A DNA stretch of 14,553 nucleotides, taken from assembly GCA_964613095.1 (NCBI GenBank), contig CAZTFX010000055.1, positions 1 to 14,553 on the forward strand, in the 5' to 3' direction. The translations under genes were made by a program, and so were the position numbers. This DNA is from RGIG4576 sp964613095. Its GTDB lineage: Bacteria; Bacteroidota; Bacteroidia; Bacteroidales; Muribaculaceae. A model generated the notes under the pieces. The model ran no database searches. It was given only the letters and a program-made list of their open reading frames with translations, and was not told the DNA's origin. Shown here piece by piece: positions 6,874 through 13,609 of the stretch; the stretch's first letter is position 1, and each line of letters opens with the position of its first letter.

Positions 6874-8775
6874 ATGAAAAAAATATTATTATTAGGTCTT
6901 CTTGTATTATTAATGACAACTTTTGTATCATGTACAGACCAAGAAGATGTTGAGATAACATATCAATCAGAAATGGGGATAACTGCTGCTCACATATTTG
7001 ATGATTATGAACAATTTCAGGTAGGTGACTTTGATATGTCCAAAGACGGATGGAAACTCAATTTGCAAGTCCTTGTTTATGATGAAAGTGGAAAACTTGT
7101 AGATAAAACTGAGAAATTGTGTAATAGATTATCGGAATCCTTAAATTATGCTCCATATTTAGCACCAGGTAATTATACTATAATTAGTATTGCAGATTTT
7201 AGAGAAGGGCTCGGTGGTGCCGGATATAAATTTTGGCGTATAGAGAATGAATCAAATATTCAAGATTTATCTATTACCGAAAATGATAGCTATTTCCCTG
7301 TTGTATTTGAAACTTTAGGTATAGATGTACAAAAAATAGAGATTACAAATGCTCCTAAAGCTATTACTGCAGATATAAAACCTGTAACAAGTTTGGTACA
7401 TGTTTATATGAGTGATAAGGACTATTCCGGATGGGGTATTGAAGGTTATAGCAGATTCTCTGTATTAACAGACGGATACTTTATAAAAGCGATTAAAGCT
7501 AAAAATAATGTAAGATTTGAAAATGGAAATCTTGCATTTAATTATAGTGAACAGTTGTCTAATTATAATTTGGCAATATCAGAGGTTCTTACAAAATGGA
7601 CAGATAAAAAAGCTCCAACAAGTTATCTTTATCGTGCATTACTTCCAGAAGAGAATAAAGGCTTTAGTTTTCATATACAAAAAAGAGAGCTTCCTAAAGA
7701 ATATTACGATACATTTGTTAAACTCTGTGGTGAATTTGAGACAGAAGGAAACAGTGAAATCTTGCCGGAAATAGTTTCGAATAAACAATATGTTGTTAAT
7801 ATGATATATGATGCAATGCAACTCGTTGTGATGGAATATCCCGTAGATTATAATCACGAAAGATATACAGAACAGTTTGTGAATGATTATAACAAACAAT
7901 TAATGATTAATATGGTTAATACTAAGTTTGAAAATATTCTTGAAAAAGACGAGAGTTACGCTAACGTATTTTTAGATATGGAGCCATATGACCATAGTAC
8001 TATTCCTAATGCAAATACTAATACATTTGTATATAGTACACACTATCCTCGTTCAAGAGCAAATCATTTTGAAACCTATGTGTCACCATGCTATCTCAAT
8101 TCTGATTTTACAAGTTGCATTATGGTGCAGGTACTTCTTCCTGATTTGTCGGAAGACGTGTTTTCATATCTGAAAGAACTTTTGAGTAATAAATATGTTG
8201 CTGAAGAAGAAGGTAAATATGGACCAAACTATTTCACCTACATTGAACCTGGTAAATCTGAGGATGAATCAAAATATCGTATAGCCTTGGAAAAGGTGTA
8301 TAATGATGAATTTGATAAATATACATATTTTTTAAGTTATAATCTACGTAAGAAATTTTATCCTATAGAAGAAAATTTGTGGGCAGACTTTACCACATTG
8401 TTTGGAGTAGATAAGGATACAGTGAAATCAAATCTTGAAAGTATAGGTTGTAGCTATAGTTTCTCAGACTATTCTTACTCTGCAAACGGAAGTGATTATT
8501 ACTATATTGAAAATAATAGTTATGCAGAACTTGTTGGATTCGTGTTTAATCCAGATAATCAAGTTTCACAATATTGGGTTTATTTTAAACCGGCAAAAGT
8601 CAATGATGTATATAGTTATTTAACTAAGAAATATACTGCTGCAGAGAGTGAAAGTACTGAATCTGTGTATGTGTTCTACAATGAGGGTAAAGATTTGAAA
8701 GTTATTCTAGATTTGGAATTTGGAGCTGTAGTTTATACAAAGTTGGACATGAAACAACACCAGACTCCTGCCTAA
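6874..8775 (+). CDS. Large lipoprotein, FimB/Mfa2-like N-terminal half, duplicated C-terminal units
   Basis: A 633-residue protein. The frame extends back to 6829, overlapping the barrel gene, but the ATG at 6874 begins a textbook lipoprotein signal peptide (MKKILLLGLL... with lipobox FVSC, Cys20). The residues after the Cys are TDQED, an acidic stretch compatible with the Bacteroidota surface-export signal. Residues about 55-175 (WKLNLQVLVYDESGKLVDK..., then LAPGNYTIISIADF) resemble the fimbrial anchor proteins FimB/Mfa2 and related fimbrillin-like domains; this is recognition by pattern, not a search. Two C-terminal units look related: EDVFSYLKELLSNKYVAEEE near residue 427 and NDVYSYLTKKYTAAESES near 577, each preceded by Tyr-rich beta strands. 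It is the last complete gene of the five-gene unit and probably sits on the outer face of the outer membrane. Confidence 0.85.
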   Translation: MKKILLLGLLVLLMTTFVSCTDQEDVEITYQSEMGITAAHIFDDYEQFQVGDFDMSKDGWKLNLQVLVYDESGKLVDKTEKLCNRLSESLNYAPYLAPGNYTIISIADFREGLGGAGYKFWRIENESNIQDLSITENDSYFPVVFETLGIDVQKIEITNAPKAITADIKPVTSLVHVYMSDKDYSGWGIEGYSRFSVLTDGYFIKAIKAKNNVRFENGNLAFNYSEQLSNYNLAISEVLTKWTDKKAPTSYLYRALLPEENKGFSFHIQKRELPKEYYDTFVKLCGEFETEGNSEILPEIVSNKQYVVNMIYDAMQLVVMEYPVDYNHERYTEQFVNDYNKQLMINMVNTKFENILEKDESYANVFLDMEPYDHSTIPNANTNTFVYSTHYPRSRANHFETYVSPCYLNSDFTSCIMVQVLLPDLSEDVFSYLKELLSNKYVAEEEGKYGPNYFTYIEPGKSEDESKYRIALEKVYNDEFDKYTYFLSYNLRKKFYPIEENLWADFTTLFGVDKDTVKSNLESIGCSYSFSDYSYSANGSDYYYIENNSYAELVGFVFNPDNQVSQYWVYFKPAKVNDVYSYLTKKYTAAESESTESVYVFYNEGKDLKVILDLEFGAVVYTKLDMKQHQTPA

Positions 8776-8802
8776 ACATTTCAAGGTATATATTAAAAAA
8801 AT

Positions 8803-8919
8803 ATGGTGACCATTTATCTTGTGGATTTGAATAAGCCCGATGAACCTACTATAAGGGCACGTGTTTGGCAGGAAAAACCGGATCAGGAATGGGGAAAATA
8901 TGGTCCTGAAATGTTTTGA
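8803..8919 (+). pseudogene. Remnant: displaced copy of the 3' end of the LPP20-like gene
   Basis: A 38-codon stretch from ATG 8803 to TGA 8917-8919. Its last 33 residues match the last 33 of the LPP20-like protein at 29 positions (shared LVDLNKPDEPTIR and EWGKYGPEMF). At DNA level 8818-8919 and 4332-4433 agree at 87 of 102 bases, with most differences synonymous, so the fragment derives from a gene that was once selected as protein. The match continues upstream to TATGGTGAC (8802-8810 against 4305-4313), but the spacing there is 11 bases shorter, which breaks the frame; beyond that I see no similarity. It lies 27 bases after the lipoprotein stop, with another in-frame TAA between. It could still be translated as a small peptide, but a gene relic is the simpler reading. 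Confidence 0.8.
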
Positions 8920-8930
8920 TATGTCGTATA

Positions 8931-8961
8931 AACGCACTTCTATTTAGAGGTGCGTTTTTTT
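8931..8961 (+). terminator. Rho-independent terminator of the envelope operon
   Basis: AACGCACTTCT (8931-8941) pairs with AGAGGTGCGTT (8946-8956), with one G-T wobble, around an ATTT loop, and is followed by a run of seven Ts (8955-8961). It lies 11 bases after the stop of the gene remnant and closes the five-gene unit. Confidence 0.88.
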
Positions 8962-9023
8962 ATAGTAAAATATGTTATTTTGTTATGGAAATTAGTTTGT
9001 AAATAACGTGAGTTCTATATAAG

Positions 9024-9062
9024 AAAAAGACTCTAAAAGTTTTTTGCTTTTAGAGTCTTTTT
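9024..9062. terminator. Bidirectional hairpin terminator, mainly for the ROK kinase
   Basis: AAAAAGACTCTAAAAG (9024-9039) is exactly complementary to 9047-9062, giving a 16-base-pair stem with a 7-base loop. Both sides end in A or T runs, so it can terminate from either direction. It stands 49 bases beyond the stop of the minus-strand kinase gene and 62 bases beyond the plus-strand terminator, so the two converging units are well insulated. Confidence 0.85.
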
Positions 9063-9111
9063 TCTAATTATATAATTGTTAGTAATATAGCTTTAGTTGG
9101 GAATGGATATT

Positions 9112-10080
9112 TTATTTTGCTTCCCAACCTAGTGCGCTGGCTCCAAGAATGGCTGCGTCACTTTCTTTAAGTTCGGATACAAGCACTTTTACTTTGCCCT
9201 TGTAACAACTTAGGATATTTTTGTCAAGTGATTCCTTAACCGGTTTCATGATAAGATCTCCTGCTTTAGTTAGTCCGCCAAACAAAACGAATGCTTCAGG
9301 ACTGGAGAATGAAACGAAGTCGGCTAGAGCTTGACCTAGTATATCACCAGTATATTCGAAAATGTCTTTTGCAATTTTGTCACCTGTAATAGCTGCATCG
9401 TAAACGTCTTTAGATGTGATTTCATCTACCGGCAGATTACGAAGTGTTGAAGGCTCGTTGCGTATTTCAAGGAATTCACGTGCAGTGCGTGCTACACCTG
9501 TTGCCGAGCAGTAGGCTTCAAGACATCCGGTACGACCACAACCGCACATACGACCATTACTACGTTTCATGATGACGTGTCCCAATTCGCCTGCGAAACC
9601 GTCGTGTCCATAAACCATCTGTCCGTTGATAACAATACCGCTACCTACACCTGTACCCAATGTAATCATGATGAAATCTTTCAATCCGCGTGCTGCACCA
9701 TAGGTCATTTCACCGATAGCTGCAGCGTTAGCGTCGTTTGTGATAACAGTAGGGATTCCGAATTTTTCAGTAATCAAGTCGGCTAGAGGTATCGGAGTAG
9801 GCCAAGGCAGATTTACTCCGTCTTCGATGATACCGGTGAAATAGTTGGCATTAGGTGCGCCTATACCGATACCTTGAATCTTATCTTGTGCGTCGTTAGC
9901 AGCAATAAGACGGCTTATTTCAGTGTGAAGCTCATCGATATAATCTTCGATTTTGCTATGTTTTCTTGTTTTAATAGAATTGCTTGCGATTACATTCCCG
10001 CGAGCATCAACGATACCGAAAGCGGTGTTGGTTCCGCCCATATCAATACCAATTACATAAGGCTTAGTCATAACTGTCAT
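9112..10080 (-). CDS. ROK-family sugar kinase (probable glucokinase)
   Basis: A 322-residue cytoplasmic kinase of usual ROK length. It shows the N-terminal phosphate loop DMGGTNTAFG (13-22), the catalytic Asp116 in TNDANAAAIGE, the second phosphate segment ITLGTGVGSGIV (139-150), the sugar-binding GELGH (164-168) and the ROK zinc site formed by His168, Cys179, Cys181 and Cys186 in CGCGRTGCLE. The C-terminal adenosine region PEAFVLFGGL (261-270) is intact. Members phosphorylate glucose, N-acetylglucosamine or related hexoses with ATP; the exact sugar cannot be read here, though similar Bacteroidales proteins are usually called glucokinase. No DNA-binding N-terminus is present, so it is an enzyme rather than a ROK repressor. 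Translation may start at Met1 or at Met4 (ATG ending 10071). It is the last gene of a minus-strand trio, 29 bases behind the small membrane protein gene. Confidence 0.93.
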   Translation of the reverse strand: MTVMTKPYVIGIDMGGTNTAFGIVDARGNVIASNSIKTRKHSKIEDYIDELHTEISRLIAANDAQDKIQGIGIGAPNANYFTGIIEDGVNLPWPTPIPLADLITEKFGIPTVITNDANAAAIGEMTYGAARGLKDFIMITLGTGVGSGIVINGQMVYGHDGFAGELGHVIMKRSNGRMCGCGRTGCLEAYCSATGVARTAREFLEIRNEPSTLRNLPVDEITSKDVYDAAITGDKIAKDIFEYTGDILGQALADFVSFSSPEAFVLFGGLTKAGDLIMKPVKESLDKNILSCYKGKVKVLVSELKESDAAILGASALGWEAK

Positions 10081-10109
10081 TATTAGTTTTATGATTTATA
10101 ATAAGTGAA

Positions 10110-10316
10110 TTATAATAAACAAAAACCAAACTCGGCTGCAGCGAAAGCAATAAGCAATGCCAATCCTATCCATACTTTTTTAGCTTCAAAATGAGGGAAG
10201 CTAAGGAAAAATGAGTTTTCCGGAGTTGGTACGTGTGCCGGACGTTCAGTTGCACATGCTGCTTCGGTTGTTGCAGCTTGTTGTGCAAAATCATTTTTGA
10301 TTTCTTCTGTGTTCAT
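10110..10316 (-). CDS. Small single-span membrane protein
   Basis: A 68-residue protein. Residues 1-45 are polar and rich in Ala, Glu, Thr and Pro (ATTEAACATERPAHVPTPE), and residues 48-68 form one hydrophobic segment (VWIGLALLIAFAAAEFGFCLL) reaching the very C-terminus. This suggests a tail-anchored inner-membrane protein with a cytoplasmic N-terminus. I recognise no family. It lies 59 bases after the DUF3127 gene and 29 bases before the kinase gene, all on the minus strand. No promoter-like CAAAnnTA appears in the short gaps, so the three genes are probably co-transcribed. It is supported as real by operon fit, gene-like composition and a proper membrane segment. Confidence 0.7.
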   Translation of the reverse strand: MNTEEIKNDFAQQAATTEAACATERPAHVPTPENSFFLSFPHFEAKKVWIGLALLIAFAAAEFGFCLL

Positions 10317-10375
10317 ATTGTGTATGTTTATTTTATTTCTAGTGATGATTAAAGTATTTCTTAACTTTTAATTGA

Positions 10376-10759
10376 TTAAAATGGAAGATCATCGTTTTCT
10401 CCTTCGCTTGAACTGAAATCGGGCATAGGGGGTGCAGGAACTGCGTTAGGAACCGGAGAAGATGCAGGAGCTGATGCTTGTGGTGCGTTAGCGTCGGTTT
10501 TTTCGGCTTTCCAGCCACGGATACTTGTGAACCAACGACCATTCCACTCACGACTTTCAATGTCAAAACTCAAAGTCACGGTGTCGCCCACTTCAAGGGG
10601 ATATTGGTTGGCTCTTTCTCCGAAGAAATCAAAATGTATTTTCTTCGGGAAATTTTCAATAGTTTCCAGAACGTATTCCTGTTTGCTCCAAGCATTACCT
10701 GCTTTAGATGTACCGCTTTGAAGATCAAGTTTTTGTATAATCTTACCTGTTACTTCCAT
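10376..10759 (-). CDS. DUF3127 protein with SSB-like C-terminal tip
   Basis: A 127-residue cytoplasmic protein. Residues 1-86 match the Bacteroidota-specific DUF3127 family as I remember it: MEVTGKIIQKLDLQSGTSKAG, WSKQEYVLET, KIHFDFFGERANQYPLEVGD and SFDIESREWNGRWFTSIRGW. The domain has the length and strand pattern of a small OB fold. Residues 87-115 are a flexible linker rich in Ala, Pro, Ser and Val, and the protein ends in GENDDLPF. This layout of OB-like domain, disordered linker and acidic tip ending in Pro-Phe is that of bacterial single-stranded DNA-binding protein, whose tip recruits repair and replication partners. A nucleic-acid role is therefore inferred, not shown. It is the first gene of the minus-strand trio. 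Confidence 0.9.
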   Translation of the reverse strand: MEVTGKIIQKLDLQSGTSKAGNAWSKQEYVLETIENFPKKIHFDFFGERANQYPLEVGDTVTLSFDIESREWNGRWFTSIRGWKAEKTDANAPQASAPASSPVPNAVPAPPMPDFSSSEGENDDLPF

Positions 10760-10799
10760 AAAGTTTAGTTATATATATTAGAGTTTTTATTTCAGTCTA

Positions 10800-10807
10800 C
10801 AAATGTA
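10800..10807 (-). promoter_or_regulatory. Candidate -7 element for the DUF3127 operon
   Basis: On the minus strand this reads TACATTTG, a full match to TAnnTTTG. It lies 40 bases before the ATG. A clear -33 box is lacking: the nearest candidates are a TTGA 22 bases upstream and a TTTTG four bases further. The -7 box overlaps an inverted repeat, AAATGT (10801-10806) and ACATTT (10812-10817), which could be an operator. Confidence 0.5.
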
Positions 10808-10954
10808 AAAAACATTTCTTATATATGTTCAATCAAAAGGAACTTTTTATTTAAATTTTATTCATTTTTAGGGATTTGTGATGTAGGGTTGCTGAAAGTT
10901 TGAGTGTTATGATGAGGTGAAAAATAGTGAAATTTGGTGAATTTTGGAGACCGA

Positions 10955-10986
10955 TTTGGAAAGTTTGTGTCGTTACACTACCTTTG
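10955..10986 (+). promoter_or_regulatory. Promoter of rsfS-ftsH
   Basis: TTTG at 10955-10958, a 20-base spacer, then TACCTTTG at 10979-10986. Both boxes and the spacing fit the Bacteroidota housekeeping promoter (TTTG, about 19-21 bases, TAnnTTTG). Transcription would start near 10993, leaving a leader of about 40 bases before the rsfS ATG. Confidence 0.75.
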
Positions 10987-11033
10987 CATGATATTCATCC
11001 TTTTAGGGATTTATAATAAGAGTAATTTAATTT

Positions 11034-11393
11034 ATGATTGGAGAAAAAGAACTGATAACAGCAATTATAGAAGGTATTCAGGAACGAAAGGGAAAAAGTA
11101 TCACTCATGTGGATATGAGTGACATAGAAAGTGCCACTACTCGTGGTTTTGTGATATGTACTGGTTCTTCGACTATGCAGGTGAGTGCAATAGCCGATAG
11201 TGTGCGAGAATATGTACGTGAAAAAATCAATGTGAAACCATATAATTACGATGGTTATAAAAATAGTCAATGGATTGTATTGGATTATGGCACGATTTAT
11301 GTACATGTGTTTTTGCCCGAATTCAGAGATTTGTACAATCTTGAGGAGTTGTGGAGTGACGCAACTATAAATGAGATTCCCGATCTGTATTGA
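11034..11393 (+). CDS. rsfS: Ribosome silencing factor RsfS
   Basis: A 119-residue cytoplasmic protein of usual length for the RsfS/Iojap (DUF143) family. It binds ribosomal protein uL14 on the large subunit and blocks subunit joining when nutrients are short. Family hallmarks are HVDMSDIESATTRGFVICTG (25-44), SSTMQVSAIADSV (45-57), the SQWIVLDYGTIYVHVF stretch (78-93) and FRDLYNLEELWSDA (97-110). The loop usually reading EG before the Trp reads YDGYKNSQW, a normal variation in Bacteroidota. The ATG at 11034 follows an A-rich leader, and a good promoter lies upstream. It is 68 bases before ftsH, with no terminator between them, so the two are probably one operon. Confidence 0.95.
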   Translation: MIGEKELITAIIEGIQERKGKSITHVDMSDIESATTRGFVICTGSSTMQVSAIADSVREYVREKINVKPYNYDGYKNSQWIVLDYGTIYVHVFLPEFRDLYNLEELWSDATINEIPDLY

Positions 11394-11461
11394 ACAGATT
11401 GAAATTGACAAGTGTTTTTGTGTAAAAAAGATTAACCCCTATATAAAATAAGGTGAAACAG

Positions 11462-13414
11462 ATGAAATTTAATATTTATTGGCTGTATTTGTTGATAGGT
11501 ATTGCATTGGCTAGTGTGTGGTTTATGCAAGACGATGGTGTGTCTAAGGATGTTAGTTGGACCGAGTTTGAAACCTATGTTCAAAAAGGTGGAGTAAAGA
11601 GTATTGTTGCATATAGCGATAAGCGAGTTGCAGAAGGTCTGCTTACCGACTCTATGACAAATGTTGTATTTGGAAAGAATGATAAACCGCTTAGTGAACG
11701 TGCAACGTTTAAGGGCAAAATCGTGACAAATATTCCGTCTAATGACAAACTTGATGAAAAAGTGGTGGAATGGCAAAAGGAAGGAGTATTCAAGGGTGAT
11801 GTAAAATATGAAAAAAGCAGTGATTACTCTAATCTGATATGGGGATTCGGTCCGATAATACTCCTTATTGTATTTTGGTTTATCATGGCAAATCGCATGG
11901 GTGGAGGAGCCGGTGGCGGTGTGTTCAGCGTAGCCAAATCAAAAGCCAAACTATATGAAAAAGATGGTGAGTTGAAGGTTACATTCAATGATGTTGCGGG
12001 ATTGTCGGAAGCAAAGACCGAGGTGGCAGAAATCGTTGAATTTTTAAAGAATCCGCAAAAATATACCGAGCTTGGAGGTAAAATTCCTAAGGGTGCGTTG
12101 CTTGTGGGTCCTCCGGGAACAGGTAAAACTCTTTTGGCTAAAGCCGTTGCAGGTGAAGCAAATGTTCCATTCTTTTCATTGTCGGGAAGTGATTTCGTAG
12201 AAATGTTTGTGGGTGTGGGAGCTTCGCGTGTGCGTGATTTGTTCCGTCAGGCTAAGGAAAAGTCTCCATGTATCGTGTTTATAGATGAAATAGACGCGGT
12301 AGGACGTGCCAGAGGTAATCGTCTTAATACAGGTTCGAATGATGAACGTGAAAACACCCTAAACCAATTGCTTACCGAAATGGATGGCTTTGGTACCAAT
12401 AGCGGGGTGATAATACTTGCAGCTACCAACCGTGCCGACATTCTTGATAAAGCATTGCTTCGTGCAGGGCGTTTCGATCGTCAAATATATGTGGAATTAC
12501 CCGATATAAACGACCGTAAGGCAATTTTTAATGTACATTTGCGCAATATCAAGAAAGATGAGAGTGTGGATGTTGACTTGCTTGCTCGTCAAACTCCGGG
12601 CTTCTCAGGTGCCGATATTGCGAATGTATGTAACGAAGCCGCTTTAATTGCTGCTCGTCATCAAAAAGATGTGGTACAACGTCAGGATTTTATGGACGCA
12701 GTGGATAGAATTATTGGCGGACTTGAAAAGAAAACCAAAATAACCACAGCCGAAGAACGCCGTTCTATTGCAATTCACGAATCAGGTCATGCAGTAGTAA
12801 GTTGGCATTTGCAATATGGCAATCCGCTTGTAAAAGTTACTATTGTGCCTCGAGGAAAAGCACTTGGTGCAGCTCATTATCTGCCGGAAGAACGCCAGAT
12901 TGTACCTACTCAAGCATTGCTTGATGAACTTTGTTCGTTGCTTGGTGGTCGTGCTGCCGAAGAATTGTTCTTAGGTCGAATTTCAACAGGAGCTGCCAAT
13001 GACATTGAACGTGCTACAAAATTGGCTTATGCTATGGTGGTTTATTATGGTATGAGTGAAAAAATGCCGAATTTGTCATATTATGACTCTACAGGTCAGG
13101 ATTATGGATTCTCAAAACCATATAGCGATGAACGAGCAAAACTGATAGATGAAGAAGTGTCTAGAATCATTGCAGGGCAATATGATAGAGCCAAGAAAAT
13201 GCTTACAGAGCATGCTGAAGGTCACGCAAAACTTACCGAAGTGCTTCTCACTCGTGAAGTAATATTTACCGAAGATGTAGAACACATTTTTGGCAAACGT
13301 CAATGGGTGTCGCGTACCGAAGAAATCCTTGAAGAATCAAAAGATAAAGAAACATCGGTATCGGCTGAGGTTCTAGAAGAACCGGAGCCAACACCACCGG
13401 AGTTCAAAGCATAA
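11462..13414 (+). CDS. ftsH: ATP-dependent zinc metalloprotease FtsH
   Basis: A 650-residue inner-membrane AAA+ protease that degrades misfolded membrane proteins and selected regulators. I chose ATG 11462 because AAGGTG lies six bases before it; a GTG at 11453 would add three residues. Residues 5-22 and 125-143 are the two membrane spans, flanking a periplasmic domain. A GGGAGGG linker follows, then the AAA+ module: Walker A GPPGTGKT (216-223), pore loop FVG (249-251), Walker B IVFIDEIDA (271-279), SRH region with ATNRADILDKALLRAGRFDR. The protease domain has HESGH (439-443) with third zinc ligand Asp514 in STGAANDIER, and the GKALGAAHYLPEE segment. All catalytic residues are present. HESGH in place of the commoner HEAGH is conservative. 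The C-terminal tail is acidic and Pro-rich, ending PTPPEFKA. Confidence 0.97.
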   Translation: MKFNIYWLYLLIGIALASVWFMQDDGVSKDVSWTEFETYVQKGGVKSIVAYSDKRVAEGLLTDSMTNVVFGKNDKPLSERATFKGKIVTNIPSNDKLDEKVVEWQKEGVFKGDVKYEKSSDYSNLIWGFGPIILLIVFWFIMANRMGGGAGGGVFSVAKSKAKLYEKDGELKVTFNDVAGLSEAKTEVAEIVEFLKNPQKYTELGGKIPKGALLVGPPGTGKTLLAKAVAGEANVPFFSLSGSDFVEMFVGVGASRVRDLFRQAKEKSPCIVFIDEIDAVGRARGNRLNTGSNDERENTLNQLLTEMDGFGTNSGVIILAATNRADILDKALLRAGRFDRQIYVELPDINDRKAIFNVHLRNIKKDESVDVDLLARQTPGFSGADIANVCNEAALIAARHQKDVVQRQDFMDAVDRIIGGLEKKTKITTAEERRSIAIHESGHAVVSWHLQYGNPLVKVTIVPRGKALGAAHYLPEERQIVPTQALLDELCSLLGGRAAEELFLGRISTGAANDIERATKLAYAMVVYYGMSEKMPNLSYYDSTGQDYGFSKPYSDERAKLIDEEVSRIIAGQYDRAKKMLTEHAEGHAKLTEVLLTREVIFTEDVEHIFGKRQWVSRTEEILEESKDKETSVSAEVLEEPEPTPPEFKA

Positions 13415-13444
13415 ATACCCCAAAGGTGGAGAATTATTTATATG

Positions 13445-13480
13445 AGAGGCTGTGTTAAATTCATTTTGGCACAGCCTCTT
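13445..13480 (+). terminator. Hairpin terminator after ftsH
   Basis: AGAGGCTGTG (13445-13454) pairs exactly with CACAGCCTCT (13470-13479); inner TTAAA and TTTTGG extend the stem by wobble and A-T pairs to a loop of about five bases. Only two Ts follow, so termination may be moderate. Stems of this AGAGGCTGTG/CACAGCCTCT form are a familiar terminator-like repeat in Bacteroidales genomes. It lies 30 bases after the ftsH stop. Confidence 0.75.
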
Positions 13481-13607
13481 TCACTACTAGCGCAGAATTA
13501 GTGGTAATAACTTGTGAACTTTTAGGGTGTTCATTTAAAAGAAATTCTCTTTATACCTCCAATGTTTCCATAGCTTTGTAGAGGTCTTTCTGTTTGGAAA
13601 CAATTTT
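13461..13607 (-). pseudogene. Coding-like relic downstream of the Fic gene
   Basis: On the minus strand this frame reads like the end of a protein for 49 codons, interrupted once by TAA at 13551-13553 and ending at TGA 13461-13463: KIVSKQKDLYKAMETLEV, stop, then REFLLNEHPKSSQVI and onward. A single change of CAA to TAA would explain the interruption. It starts right after the Fic stop, in a different frame, and its end overlaps the ftsH terminator stem. No family is recognised. A second minus-strand frame here also looks protein-like, so chance cannot be excluded. Confidence 0.25.
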
Positions 13608-13609
13608 TA

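Noticed and set aside
10995..11411. 138-codon minus-strand open frame opposite rsfS
   Set aside because: It lies wholly opposite a well-supported gene, and its Tyr/Ser/Ile-rich translation looks like a reverse shadow.
13565..13602. TGTTTCC / GGAAACA inverted repeat as the Fic gene terminator
   Set aside because: The arms are only seven bases with a loop of over 20 and no T-run follows on the minus strand; it is recorded only as a weak possibility.
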